DNA of 64,000 nt from Sipunculus nudus (taxonomy: Eukaryota > Annelida > Sipuncula > Golfingiida > Sipunculidae): the NCBI GenBank assembly GCA_026874595.1, contig CM049311.1:37498676-37562675 (forward strand). The letters run 5' to 3'. The first letter of the stretch is position 1, and every line of letters begins with the position of its first letter. The position numbers and the translations under genes are program-made. Positions 47,765-58,722 of the stretch are shown here, in pieces. Under the pieces are notes generated by a model. It saw only the letters and a program-made list of their open reading frames with translations, had not been told where the DNA came from and ran no database searches.

Positions 47765-48160
47765 TAAGACCGCCATTTACAGACGTTCTATTTTTAACAA
47801 TTGCTTTCGAACTAACCATGAAAATTGGTTACACCTTATGTCTAGACGTTGGTTTTCAAGGTCAGAGATTTAAACGAAACAATAATAAAAAAGGTTTAGT
47901 TCATGTTTTACATGTAAATATGCAAATTGGCCCGCCGTTGATGAAACTTCTACATTCTTCAAGATCTCATGAACTTGCCATATTAATTGATGCACCTAGG
48001 TTTTCGTGGTCAAAGATTGAAATGAATAATTTACAATGATTTAGTTCGTATAAAAAAATGAAGGGCCGCCGTTGATGAAACATCGGCTTCTTTATTATCT
48101 CAAAAAGTACCCATGGCAACTGGTCAAACACTTTATGTAGACCTAGGTTTTCATTGTATT
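47765..48160 (+). repeat. ~140-bp intronic tandem repeat, three units
   Basis: Units begin near 47767, 47930 and 48062 and share GGCCGCCGTTGATGAAAC, TCTCA-GAACT-CCAT and TAGACCTAGGTTTTCATGG. Diverged relatives occur in the CUB1 intron. Open frames here are part of the repeat. Confidence 0.65.
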
Positions 48161-48235
48161 ACACATTTTTACAAAAACACACATATATTATGTATGATTG
48201 AGACACCTACCGTAAACTATTTGTTCGTTTATAAG

Positions 48236-48460
48236 GTTGTAGGTATATACTTTGAAGATTTCTGCTTGGAAAGTAACTATGATTACGTCCGTATATATAT
48301 GACGGCAGGACCACATCAAACCAGCAGATTGCCTCACTAAGCGGATGTAGTAAACCTGCCTCATTTTATTCGACTGGTCCACATGAACTGATCACTTTCA
48401 CCACAGACTACAATGTATTACAAAGAGGGTTCAATCTGACTTGGCAGATCCATAATCAAG
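48236..48460 (+). pseudogene. CUB domain 2, C-terminal exon, 2-bp insertion
   Basis: The acceptor CGTTTATAAG, phase 0, opens VVGIYFEDFCLESNYDYVRI, a very clear CUB segment. The TA run at 48292-48300 is one dinucleotide longer than in CUB1, shifting the frame just before D-G and producing a stop at 48337. Past the insertion the original frame continues DGRTTSNQQIASLSGCSKPA and GFNLTWQIHNQ to the donor GTAAAC (phase 1 exit). The remaining sequence is a good CUB domain, so the insertion looks recent; it should be checked against reads because it lies in a dinucleotide run. Confidence 0.85.
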
Positions 48461-48499
48461 GTAAACACTCCCGTTCCTCGTTTTATTTGCACGCTTTCA

Positions 48500-49389
48500 C
48501 ACAAAACGTTCAAGGATCTCCTTTTGTATGTACGTAAATGGCACTGAATTCTGTAGCATTAGCCCATGCATATGTGTGCATACTTGCATGTGTTAAACAC
48601 ATCTGTTAACCTTTTTTATGGAACCGGGTATCACTCGCACATGGAAAGAAGTTGTCATCTGCACCTTTTAATAAAATAAAGAAAAGGTAGAGACGTGGTT
48701 TGCAATCACTTCACACCCTAGTCTCAATTAAATGCCAATAAGTCGTCATATTTTCATGCAAAGCCCATTAAGGATATTATTTTAAATCTTATAAAATCAT
48801 CTAACTGATTAAATATAATTTGTTTTCAAATCTTATCAATTAAGTTTATATTTTAACAGTAAAATAAAATTTATGCTTTTTTAAACAAAGCGAGTTTTTA
48901 CCCTACACTTCGTAGCAGGTAGTCAATTTTCAGTAGGCTAATAAAAATATTTTAAAATATCTCCAGGAAACTTTTTATTATTTATCTTTTACGTATTTTT
49001 TAGGTTTAAAATGCAATTATAAATTTTACTCCTGTAAGAATTAACGTTTCATGTGAAAAAAAAACTAAAAATAAAAGAAAACACTTTCTGGAAAACATAT
49101 TTGACTTTGAAGGTATGAAATAAGAAGTGCATGTGTTTGTGGTAACTGAGAAATATCGATTTAAAACTCGTGCATTTCACTCAGATCCCATTTTGAGAAA
49201 ATGGCAAAAAACGGATAAGGTTCATAGTCAGTGAAAACCTGCAGAATTAAGTATAGATAGATTAATCTTACTCATTTTATTTCGTATTTGCAAGTTAAAA
49301 GTGATTTTAATGCACATTTTTACACCTGACAGCTGAGCGACATGTGTCTGGGCGGAGCTTAGACACGGTCAGTCATGCGTGCCGAGGTT
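48500..49389. other. Intron-like sequence, no gene recognised
   Basis: AT-rich with no credible coding frame on either strand. Confidence 0.5.
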
Positions 49390-51070
49390 GCTGGCTATCA
49401 GGTGCTAAGCCTAGGTCACACTATCACGGATCTCACTACGGATCATCACGGATATAGGCCGCTAAGAACAGCCCCTGGTGGTTCGTTAATAATCCCTAGT
49501 GAACCGTAGGGAATCAAAGAGAGTCCGTCGCTTTGTCCGTCGTCATCCGCCATGATCCCTGCTGATTGTTCTTGGTCCGTCAAACTCCATGGAAGTATTG
49601 AAATGATCAAAACTTGTATATGGTGTGGCCAAGGATAAGCACGGGTGAGCCAGTCCATGGATAGACCATGACGCTACCGTCATTGGCCGTAACGCTTCCG
49701 TGTTTCTCCGTGCATGTCCCTACTACTGCCAATCATTCGTACATCGTTGGCAGGGGTCCTAAAGCATGCGTCACATATCCAAAACGGAGCCCGTCCGACT
49801 TCTCTGCGAGCTGAAAATGGCATTTTCGGCAGAATCGGCCGGTGTTTGTTCGATCACTGCGGACTCCGCCGTGATTTTTAGGGGTCAGCCGACGATCTCA
49901 GGGTAACGAAACCTGTTCTTAAATCAGCGATTTTCCAATTGCGATTTTTGAGGTCGCAGAGCTCGTAAACAGGTCGCCCGTAGATCGCTCGGGCAGAGAT
50001 CGATGTTCGGGCAGAAAATCCGACGAGGTCGACAGAGTTGCGCAGCTCCCGCATGGGCTCCCTAGGCCTACGATGCTCGAATGACCCCCTCCCGTATCCC
50101 GCCCGACCTGTACAAAGTCGAACATGCTGCGAACGCGCTTCGTGCAGGTGTCAGGCCGCCGTCGGGCGGCTACTTCGGCCTCCGGCCGGGTTTCTCCTGT
50201 CAACTCAGCTTCCTGTTCATGCTCCGATGAAGCGGACTCAGGCTGTCGTGCTACCTTCTTCATAGAAACGGGTTCTTTGCTCCCATGGTCTTCTTTGGCG
50301 CCATCTTAGATAGCCAGAATTACTTTGTAGCTGTGCAGTGCTTTTCACTCTTTCAGACTTAAGAAATATGATGTGATAAACTTTTTACATGTCATATATA
50401 TACTCGAGCCGCGGACGTAGGACGAGGTCAGGCAGGACGCCCAGGCGGATACCGCCCTGGCGACGCCCGGGTGTCTGGCGGCGATCGACAGAAAAAATGA
50501 CCATCGACCGCAACTTGGACGGCGCCTGCCATTATGCCGGGCGGCCTTTGCCCGACTACCTTTTTTTACTGTCGGCCGCCGGGCGATTTTTGATCACCAT
50601 TGTTCAATGGGCACCGCCCGATCCCCGTCCGATATGTGACGGGTTAGATTTTAAGTGTAAAATACGCTCGACTTCATGGCGGGCTTGGAATTCGGCGACT
50701 GGCGATCCACAAATTCGGCCGGAGGCCGTTACTGATTGATCGTCAGCGCTTTAGTGCGGACGTGCCGATTTGCAAGAGGCTTGCGACACGACCAGTCGTG
50801 CTTGACCGTTCGTGAGAATCCATAGTGCCTCCGTGAAAGTCCCTGCTGAGACCGTCCCAACCCGTGGGAATCCGTACTCGCCCCGCCATTATCCGTATAT
50901 TCTCAGTAGTTGACTGCAGTAATCCCTCCGTGTTCTTTGCCGTAGTGATACCACCTCAAAGCCGTGCAGAGGCTTTCGCAGACCGTCGGAATAGGTTATA
51001 AAAGCACGGTTTCCTCGGACGATTCAGGTAAGTAAGCCTCTTACCCCAGGAGTTTTAATGTCACCAAAGG
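49390..51070. mobile_element. GC-rich element with CACGGA/TACGGA motifs, possible non-autonomous DNA transposon
   Basis: The left part reads CACTATCACGGATCTCACTACGGATCATCACGG. The right part, on the minus strand, reads ATCACTACGGCAAAGAACACGG, so both flanks are rich in related motifs in opposite orientation. A GC-rich core (49780-50770) contrasts sharply with surroundings. I could not define exact termini or a target duplication. It lies in the putative CUB2-HRM intron. Confidence 0.45.
49919..50263 (-). CDS. Unrecognised 114-codon reading frame in GC-rich element
   Basis: The frame is Glu/Arg/Ala/Ser-rich (EHEQEAELTGETRPEAEVAA), with no domain I recognise. On the minus strand an upstream ATG at about 50303 in another frame reads MAPKKTMGAKNPFL before a stop. 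It may be a remnant of a gene captured or encoded by the element, or a chance frame in GC-rich DNA. Confidence 0.2.
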   Translation of the reverse strand: MKKVARQPESASSEHEQEAELTGETRPEAEVAARRRPDTCTKRVRSMFDFVQVGRDTGGGHSSIVGLGSPCGSCATLSTSSDFLPEHRSLPERSTGDLFTSSATSKIAIGKSLI

Positions 51071-52451
51071 AACCTGACGTGAATTTTCCATACGGATGAA
51101 AGAAGGGACCGTATTCACTTTTTCGCAATAAAAAGCTTAGGATAAAAAACACCATACTCCACTGCTCTGTGGCAATTTGGCCCTATCAGGAACTGTGAAC
51201 TTTCAAATATACAAAAATTCACGTCGTTCGTCAACACCAGGCAATCATACATTGTTTGGCGCTTTATATGATTTCGTTTCTTTCGTGACATTCGCTACAC
51301 ACAATCTGTCTATGAAGTTCAAGGATCGATCTAATGCAAACATTTGTGCGCTCAGCACACTTTCCAGACGAACGCGAGCCATATCGCCTGGCGGCAATTA
51401 GATATTACAAAAATTAAGGCAATGGGGCATATACAGAACACACATTGGCAACATTAATTTAAAATATAACGGTTAAAAAGATTGTGATTGTCTGTTTGTT
51501 TTTTTAATGTCGTAAAACCGGGGGAACTTCATTTTGGGGTGATATCAGTGACGTTTCGGTGTAAATATATACAAGCAACAGCACGTGCCCCCTATTGAGC
51601 ATGTGTTTGGTAAATTTGCGCGACTACGGAATGACAGGTGACGTCCAGATGCATGTGGTTCCCCTAGACCGGTACCCCGCACTATTATAACCCCGCTGCT
51701 CTCACCAATCATAGTGACAGGGGTACAACGTTATATTCAGTATTCTGTTAGAACTCCTGAACTTCAAGTAGACTGGTTCATACTCCAATATGCACGCTCA
51801 TGCCGATTGCCATGGACGCTGACGCGGTCCTGGTTGATTCCCGTTAAAAGTTCTTGTAAGACAACTTTCTTTGTCACTTCTTGTTTTGAAATATTTAAGA
51901 GGTAGTTGTTGCACATAAAAATGAATGATAAATGTGTATATTAGAGTTGAAACATTGTACCAGGAGTACAGAAAATGGCGTTGTTTCCCCGTCGCTATGA
52001 TTGGCTCAATGCAGCGGGGCCATGATAGCACGGGTTACCAGTCTTATGGTCCCCATGGTTGTATACAGTGGTTGCCTCAGCAACCTCTTTCAATGCCAGT
52101 CAAGGCCACTTAAGTTCAGTGTCGGGGTCTTATCATAGTTTCAATAGATCTTGACCCTGTTAGAGGTTGCTTTCGTAAGTGACCGGAGCATTAGTCTGGT
52201 CCAGTCGGTATACCCTGCCGTCGTTGTAGGGCAACACCTAATATTGTTGGATAAATACAACCAACTGGGGGCAAATTATATAACTATTTCCACTCATTTC
52301 CACAGCCAGCAGACAGGTAAAATGTCATACTCAGGACTTCTTACAGTACCTATCGAGATGAAGTTACGTTTATTTACTACTTTTAAGTGTCCTTTGTGTT
52401 TGTTGTATAAAATCAAGAGCAGTTTGACAAACATTTCATCTTCATTTGTAG
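51071..52451. other. Intron-like sequence, no gene recognised
   Basis: Short frames only. The open frame ending at 52633 is really the HRM exon plus read-through of its upstream intron. Confidence 0.5.
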
Positions 52452-52596
52452 CATCAGTTCCCATCCAATGCCGTACTGACATCACCAAGGACAACAAAGG
52501 AGCGTTTAAATGGAAGGGGACACTTGCCGAGAAAACCGTGCATCTTCAATGCCCTGGTCCTGCAGAAAGTGAAACTGCTCGCGCATGGCGGAAATG
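52452..52596 (+). CDS. Adhesion GPCR: hormone-receptor (HRM) domain, first exon
   Basis: Acceptor CTTCATTTGTAG, donor GTTTGT after AAATG, 145 bases, phase 1 entry and phase 2 exit. It encodes VPIQCRTDITKDNKGAFKWK, GTLAEKTVHLQCPGPAESET and ARAWRK. This follows the HRM pattern C ... G-x-F-x-W ... G-T ... C-P ... A-x-R. The donor is non-consensus beyond GT, but its phase rebuilds the Cys codon (TG|C) needed for the next HRM element. HRM domains sit before the GAIN domain in many adhesion GPCRs. Entry phase fits the CUB2 exit. Confidence 0.8.
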
Positions 52597-52752
52597 GTTT
52601 GTAGAGCACTGGAATGAACCTCTTTGCATTTGAAAATTCTCAAAAGACTTTTTTAAAATCATGTTCTGGTGAGAATGAGACAAATTTATAAGTAATTGTT
52701 CTTGTGTGCCAAATTAACCTCTAATATCATGTTTTATTAATGAATTGTACAG

Positions 52753-52865
52753 CATTTTTGAACGAAGTGGTGCCAGGTGGCTTATTCCAGATACGTCACA
52801 ATGTTTATACGTCAGTGCAACAATAAGTGCTCTGAAGAAACTTACTCAAACTCCTGTTACCTCAG
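52753..52865 (+). CDS. Adhesion GPCR: end of HRM domain and linker
   Basis: Acceptor GAATTGTACAG, donor GTATAA, 113 bases, phase 2 entry and phase 1 exit. With the split codon it reads CIFERSGARWLIPDTSQC, matching the C ... G-x-W-x-x-P-D-x-S-x-C end of HRM, then LYVSATISALKKLTQTPVTS, the linker that begins the pre-GAIN helices. No lesion. Confidence 0.85.
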
Positions 52866-54227
52866 GTATAAAATTCTTTCTTATTAGACACATAATCCTT
52901 AATTAATGCAGATTTCTTCAACATAATACCCATTGTGGATAAATATCGCATACGTGGGTCTTTTCTCATAATATGTATGTTTTGTTGTTTAATCAGTTTT
53001 TTTCTCTAATTTTAATCAGAAGGCTCGTGATAGTTTCATGTTTCTGTGAGATTGTCGTGTTGGAAAGATACCTATAACCCTTTGTGGGGAATTTTTGATA
53101 ATACTTCAAGTCACCCGAGGGTGTACAAGAGCGGGATAAAACAGGTTCATGTTAATTGTTTAAGGTTAATGAGACATATTTATACAAAGCTGACATAAAG
53201 TCGGCTTTATTTACACCACATAATGAAATTGTATTCTCTTAAGTAAGTTAGTTAAATTTTTTTCGAAAACGTAAAACATGTTTGCTGTTGGCCGAAATTA
53301 AGATCATGGGCACTTGAAAAAGATTTTTGATCCAGCTCTTCTCAGGGTTGTGTAGCTTCTATAGATTTAGGCTTAGTCTCAAGCATTCTTTGTATTCGGC
53401 AGACAGGGGGATTTACAATGGCGCCTTCATCCTCGCCTCATTACTTCAGCAGTGATCAAGTTCTTTCCTCTAACTCTTCCTAAACCACTGCTTTATATAT
53501 AAGTATTATACAGCTGTGTATGGCGGGTCTGGCCAAAAGTGTACGAGACCTTCCAATGTTTCTGTGACCATATTGAGCAAACGATGCTGCATGCAGTCGT
53601 TAAGTGGAAGGAATTCTTGAACTGATGTGGGGCAACAACTTGAAAAATTCAGCGAGTCCTCACTTTTAGGGTTAGCGTCTATTGGATTTGCTCTTATGTT
53701 CTTTTTAATTCCGCCGGAAAAATTTTCCGCTTATGCCTAAGAGGGTCGCGAAGCCTTCACTGCACATGCTACTTCAAGCAAAGAATACAGTCTTATTTAA
53801 TTGCTGTACCAAATTTTCCAGTGAAACTCGTTGACAAAAGGGTCTGAGAGAAGATAGAATTGCATCTTTTTCGTGGAAGGAACAATATTTATACAAAGCA
53901 AAATGCAGTGACTGGAAGTTGTTTGGGTAAAAATTTTAGAACGTATGTTAGCTGTAGGTTCTAATCTTTGACCATTCTGTACATATGTAAGTCAAAATAA
54001 CATGCTTCTGGAAATCATTTCGCGTGTTGCACGTTTTCTGTACATTGTGTTAACATGTTGGATTGATGGCCCTCAGGTGAAGACACTGAATCAAACACAA
54101 CTCTTGACCATACACTTACGCGAAAATATAATCAATCAAAATTATAGGCTGTCCAGAGTAGAATTTCCCCGAGAAATGCAACGCCCAGGAGCACTGTTAA
54201 AACGCAAATGACTGCTCCGCCTTTCAG

Positions 54228-54460
54228 ATAATATAAACGACATTTCAGTAGAGCTTGAAAACATCACGAAGGAGTCCGAGCTGTTCTAGGTTGAAGATGT
54301 AACCTACGTCAGCCAGTCCCTGGAGAGTGTGATCCAGTCTAACATGACGCTAGACAGATACACTTTTCCGAGTATACTTGCCTCCCTTGGTAATATTCTC
54401 GACGTGAACATAACAGTGTTGGTGAAATCCGAACACAGCAAACAAACAGCTCGGAGGCAC
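54228..54460 (+). pseudogene. Adhesion GPCR: pre-GAIN exon with in-frame TAG
   Basis: The acceptor CTCCGCCTTTCAG enters in phase 1, joining G|AT to the previous exon, and reads DNINDISVELENITKESELF, then TAG at 54287-54289, then VEDVTYVSQSLESVIQSNMT and onward to RRH before GTATAA. The stretch is typical of the helical N-terminal half of a GAIN domain (ELxNIT..., EDVxYVSxxLExVI). The stop falls where a polar residue is expected. One substitution separates it from a sense codon, so it may be a null allele, a decayed copy, or a read error. Confidence 0.8.
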
Positions 54461-55798
54461 GTATAACATGAATTGTTTTACTTTAAAGATGGGTAAAATT
54501 CTTAACAAGAGTGCTGATATCTTATTGAATTAAAAATATCACACAGATTTTCAGTGTATTTTTGGAGAAAAGTAATTAGGTTTCTTTATTCCTATTTTTT
54601 GCTAAATGAAGTTTTGACTTTGGTCCCCAAGCTTGTGTGATGTAGACGAATATTATGGTTTAATGCTTTCGCCTTCGATTCAATACATATTTTTTACATT
54701 CTTGATTCAATTATAAACGGATTAAAATGATTTATTTTTAACATTATTTTAAATTAAAGGATGTGCCATCCATCGTTTGTTCTAAAAATAATTTAGGAAA
54801 AGGTGATCTAGGCTGAATTCAAACATTAACCCTCAACTGGAAGCAGCCAGGTTCTGGATACTTTGAGCCATCTTCTGCCAAAGTATGCGTCATGTAATGG
54901 TATCAAATGTGAAACACGTGATATATTTTTTTACATGGATACAGTTCCATTACAGGATCGTCAAGAATATTGAATTATGTGCACAGAAACTCCATTTGGG
55001 GCCTGAGAAATCATAAAAATTGGCTGTTGTCAAAGCAAGACCAGATAGAACTTCCAAACGGGACTTTACTTTTCAGCTTATGAATAGTAAAAACGTGATA
55101 CCTGGCTCAAGAAAAAGTCTGGTAATTTTTTTCCATTTTGGACAATATGCGACACTTCCTTCTTGTTTATAAACAAATATACTCGCAAAGACGAAAAAGC
55201 TCTGCAAAGTTAACAGATTTCTCTACTAAATATCAAATTTACAAATTCGAATTTTAAATGTGGTTAGAAGTGCAAGATATAGGGATAGTCTTTTCCTCGA
55301 GGAAGATTAATTATCTGTAAAACGTATTTACTGACACTTAATATTACAAATTACAGTTGATAACTACAAATAACAGAGCGTTGGACGTTCCCTTTGAAAA
55401 TGTCGACATTTCTGCAGTAATATCTTGGTCGTCTTTTTAGAAACAATCAGGAGATGTTTACTTTATCGCCCATCGTGATACAAAATTATTTCAGGTCAGC
55501 ATTCTACCAGGAAATGTATACCTTTGTTTGTGGTTTTATGTTATATAATTAACAGTTATGTTTTTGAGGCCTTACAGTGATATTAATGAAAAAATAATGA
55601 AAAGTACCTGTTTGTATGGCTTCAGTTTTTTTTGTTTCCCAACGCGGGCATTTATCTCAAATTTCATCATATTTCTTAACGGTCAGTGCATTTGTCCAGT
55701 TCGAGAATCCTATGGATATATCGAGTTTCAGAATCCTATGGGAAAAAGAGAGGATAGAGAGAGATATATAAAATTGCTATTCACATTTTTGTTGCTAG
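54461..55798. other. Unassigned part of GAIN region
   Basis: GAIN-domain exons are expected here. I see only fragments, such as VSILPGN between a TTATTTCAG acceptor and a GTATAC donor at about 55495-55517, and ALDVPFENVDIS at about 55380. None can be placed confidently. Confidence 0.35.
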
Positions 55799-55906
55799 GT
55801 CTTGGCAAACGCAACCGTCGGCAAGGTCATTACTATAGGGATCATTGGGATAGAAGTGGAAAGCAATCAAAAACAGCCAACGAGATTGAAATATGGGATT
55901 GAGGAT
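55799..55906 (+). CDS. Adhesion GPCR: GAIN beta-strand exon
   Basis: The acceptor TTTTTGTTGCTAG is followed by VLANATVGKVITIGIIGIEV, then ESNQKQPTRLKYGIED, to a possible donor GTGGTT (phase 0). It resembles the strands just before the GPS in GAIN domains (N-x-x-V-x-x-I-x-G-I-x-V ... L-x-x-P). Supported mainly by position between pre-GAIN and GPS exons. Confidence 0.55.
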
Positions 55907-56090
55907 GTGGTTTCAAAATATTCCTTTTCCATTCTCAAGTTTATTTTTTTTCTATTTTCTATTTTACCACTGAATCAGTATTTTCTACACTTACCAAAAT
56001 GGTCGTATTTTATGCACTAACCAAATGATCGTATTTTATGCATTATGAAAATACTGTTTTGTTATTAAATTATACGTTTTCTAATGGCAG

Positions 56091-56285
56091 CTTTGTACAG
56101 GAAAGACTGAAATCGGCATCTGGAATTTCCAAAAGAACAACGGGAAGGGCGGATGGGAGACAGAGGGAGTCACGACAGAACGAGAAGAATTCTTACGTTT
56201 CAGGAATATCTAAATACACGGGACACTTTGGATTATTGTTCGTATGTGTTTGCAGTGTATTCCTCTATACATCAAGGACATAGAA
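56091..56285 (+). pseudogene. Adhesion GPCR: degenerate GPS region
   Basis: The acceptor CTAATGGCAG in phase 0 gives LCTGKTEIGIWNFQKNNGKG, then GWETEGV. The W-N-F-x-x-N-N-G-x-G-G-W segment is the hallmark first half of a GPS motif, but the Cys before W and the one after GW(E)TEG are missing. The second half is in another frame, where CSYVFAVYSS stands in for the usual C-x-C-x-H-L-T-x-F-A-V. The H-L-T cleavage tripeptide is absent and the first frame hits TAA at 56210. Autoproteolysis would not be possible. Confidence 0.65.
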
Positions 56286-56305
56286 AAGTGTCAGTCCTAC
56301 AATAT

Positions 56306-56310
<5 letters not shown>

Positions 56311-56354
<44 letters not shown>
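56311..56354. repeat. (TA)n microsatellite
   Basis: Uninterrupted TA run in the intron between the GPS-like and TM1 exons. A similar run is at 63692-63736. Confidence 0.95.
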
Positions 56355-56358
<4 letters not shown>

Positions 56359-56460
56359 ACAATAAAAACATTAAAAAATGCTATTAACCTCGATTATCAT
56401 TTTCTACCTGCGTGTTCGTTATTGAAGAAAATGTTCCTTAAAAGTGGATTGTTTAACAGG

Positions 56461-56615
56461 ATAATTAAACTTGCGAAAAAATTATCAGGACATTTATGGC
56501 AGAGGAATCAAAATCGACAAGTTTCGCATGAGACTTTTATCCTTCATCTCTCACCTGGCTGTGTGTTATCTCTGTTTGGACTCCTACTGCCCCTGGTCAT
56601 CTATATAGCCTTTGA
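56461..56615 (+). CDS. Adhesion GPCR: TM1 exon
   Basis: Encodes a short hydrophilic lead then HLSPGCVLSLFGLLLPLVIY, a 7TM helix 1 with the G-C-x-x-S-L-x-G-L-L-L pattern of adhesion GPCRs. The donor is GTGAGT after GCCTTTGA (phase 2). Of three possible acceptors (56460, 56489 and 56501 region) I use the first; the true start is uncertain. Confidence 0.75.
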
Positions 56616-56803
56616 GTGAGTACTGTTATTCTATTTCTCCATACACCCTCTTCAACATTCCAACATTTTGCAGTATCCGATTTGGCAGCGATTTAAATTT
56701 AACTTTTCATTTTAATTAAATGTGCCTTCTGGAAAATATCCAGTGATCTCTGGGCAATTAGTGTCTTAAATACGGTACCTGTGTTCCCTTACAAGAACCT
56801 GAG

Positions 56804-56877
56804 AAGGACAAACCCAGGAAAGATCTTGATCAACCTGTGTATAACTTTACTTCTTGTGGGATTTATGTTTATATTAG
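56804..56877 (+). CDS. Adhesion GPCR: intracellular loop 1 and TM2 exon
   Basis: RTNPGKILINLCITLLLVGF matches the highly conserved N-P-x-K-I-L-I-N-L-C-x-x-L-L-L block of the ADGRG-like group. The donor is GTTTTA after ATTAG (phase 1). The better-looking acceptor at 56795 would add NLR but is out of phase with the TM1 donor. The phase-compatible acceptor is CTGAG at 56803. Either the weaker site is used or a small indel occurred. Confidence 0.75.
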
Positions 56878-57227
56878 GTTTTATGAAGTTTATCCAGGAC
56901 CATAATATCCAATGCAAGGTATTACTAAACGACTCTTTCATTCATGAAAAATTTCCGTCAATAGACAAAATCTCTGGGTAACTTATCGGCACGATTGGTA
57001 CCAATTATACGTTTCATATACATATATATGTTAACAAAGCTGTTTCCATTGTGTAGTTATTTCAAGAACGAACCACTTTCCATTCATTGAGCTGTTTGCC
57101 CAAGAACTGGGTCTAAACAGAGTACACAAGGCATCGACTGAAGTTTCATTTTTGATCCTTCAATATGTTGTACTTATCCGATGGACAGTAGAATGTAGGT
57201 TTGTTTCAAAGATTTCTGTCATACCAG

Positions 57228-57360
57228 GCGACGGCAATGTTCTTGCATTATGCGTGATGCTGGATGTTTGCGGAATCCCTTTTCATTTACCTTGCGTTGG
57301 TCAAAGTCTTCCGAACACGATATTCTCACTTTCTGCTCAAGTGTTGCCTGTTTGGTTGGG
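57228..57360 (+). pseudogene. Adhesion GPCR: TM3 exon with in-frame TGA
   Basis: The acceptor TTCTGTCATACCAG is followed by ATAMFLHYA, then TGA at 57255-57257, then CWMFAESLFIYLALVKVFRT and FLLKCCLFGWG. W-M-x-x-E-x-x-x-x-Y-L-A-L-V-K-V-F is diagnostic for TM3 of adhesion GPCRs. The helix is also about four residues short at the stop, so a small deletion accompanies it. The exit phase 1 (G|GG) agrees exactly with the TM4 exon. Confidence 0.85.
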
Positions 57361-57599
57361 GTATGTATGTATGTATAATACAAACATATGACCAACATGA
57401 AAACCTTAAACAATCACCTTTTATTAAAGCTATGCTATTCTATAAGTTCCAATTGGCGGAATTTTTTAGGTGGAAAATCGAAAGCAGAAAGTTTATTTTA
57501 GCATATCATCAAAATGATCGCTATTCACGAAACCAGCAAGATCAGCTTTTGAATAAAGTGATTTTTTAATAATGACTGTTTATGTATTTCGTAATTTAG

Positions 57600-57669
57600 G
57601 GTTACCGGTGCTAGTTGTGGCGATCACCATAGCGGTTAGCAGAGAAAACTACATCAACAACTGTCATAT
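57600..57669 (+). CDS. Adhesion GPCR: TM4 exon
   Basis: Acceptor CGTAATTTAG, donor GTCAGT, 70 bases, phase 1 entry and phase 2 exit. Reads LPVLVVAITIAVSRENYINN, then CH(M). This is the conserved G-W-G-L-P-x-x-V-V-x-I-T-x-A-V helix 4 and the start of extracellular loop 2. Intact. Confidence 0.9.
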
Positions 57670-58261
57670 GTCAGTATATTTAATTTTAAATTTAGGAATA
57701 TGTGGACGCCAAATCCGTATTTAACTGTTATCACTTTCAATTTCTGTATGTTTTTAAACACATTTTCCTAAAACCATAAAAATGCATATTCCCTCAAGTT
57801 TCATCCATTACCAATATTGGTTATTCTTTCAACAGCTCACATAGAACGATGAATTATATTTCTTGTTTAAACCTCCCATGCAAGGAAGGGAGTTTTATGA
57901 GAGTTTCTGATTTTTTTTTTCAAAATGCTTTTTGAGTAAAATATTTTACATTCGGACTTTTTTAGGTCACCCTGAGTGAAAAAAATCCATTCTCGACAAC
58001 TTTCAATTTATTTTCAGAAGCTTAAATTAAGGGATAATATTACTTCTATGTCACAAGTCACAATTTTTAATAAATTAAACCAATATTTATTTTGGCCTTG
58101 ACCTAAGGCTGTACACTTACGGTATATTTTAATTTTTTGCCACCTTCAGTTCCTTTTTTCGGCAAGTTGGCCAGTATTGGTTATTTTCAAAACTGACTTT
58201 GGGCAAAATTTAGGTAATAGGTGACAGATTTGCACCTGATGTTGAACAACCTCCCCCCTCA

Positions 58262-58278
58262 CCCCCCCCCCCCCCCCA
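58262..58278. repeat. C homopolymer
   Basis: Run of about 17 C, with further C-rich bases before it, in the TM4-TM5 intron. Other homopolymer runs are at 253-264 (C), 31156-31176 (C) and 42691-42708 (G). Confidence 0.9.
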
Positions 58279-58495
58279 ATCATTTGCCAGTCATCCGCTT
58301 TGGCCTAGTAGTCACAGTATATAGATATGCCTGATTTTCCTCCTAACTCATTTATGCCTTCTCTATGCCTACTCACTTGCGGATACGATCATCCGGTGAT
58401 CGTTTACATCTAGTTGTGTAAACATGATCCCTGGGAGGCCTAACGCTGGGACGAAATGTTTGGGGTTCATTTAAAAAAAATGATTCCTTTCATAG

Positions 58496-58722
58496 GTGCT
58501 GGTTGCAGAGAACAGCCTTTTACGCCTCATTCCTGGCCCCGGTCTGCCTTAAATTGACGCTGAATATAGTTGTGTTTGCTAGAGTTCTCCATCAACTTTG
58601 CCGTGGAGGTCAGAACCAGATCCAGAAATCCAAACGAAACAGTATCACGGCACGGTTCAGGGGCGTTGTTGGAATAACCGTTCTTCTCGGACTTTCCTGG
58701 ATCTTTTGTTTCTTTACTTTCG
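58496..58722 (+). CDS. Adhesion GPCR: TM5, intracellular loop 3 and TM6 exon
   Basis: Acceptor TTCCTTTCATAG, donor GTAAGG, 227 bases, phase 2 entry and phase 1 exit. It encodes CWLQRTAFYASFLAPVCLKL (end of loop 2 and TM5), a basic loop with KSKRNSITARFRG, and GITVLLGLSWIFCFFTFG, the conserved V-x-L-L-G-L-S/T-W-I-F of TM6. The loop-2 Cys that pairs with TM3 is present. Intact and a textbook adhesion GPCR segment. Confidence 0.95.

Noticed and set aside
52151-52633. Taking the whole 160-codon frame as one gene or exon
   Set aside because: Only 52452-52596 matches the HRM domain; the flanking parts are intron read-through, and the donor at 52597 rebuilds the HRM Cys.
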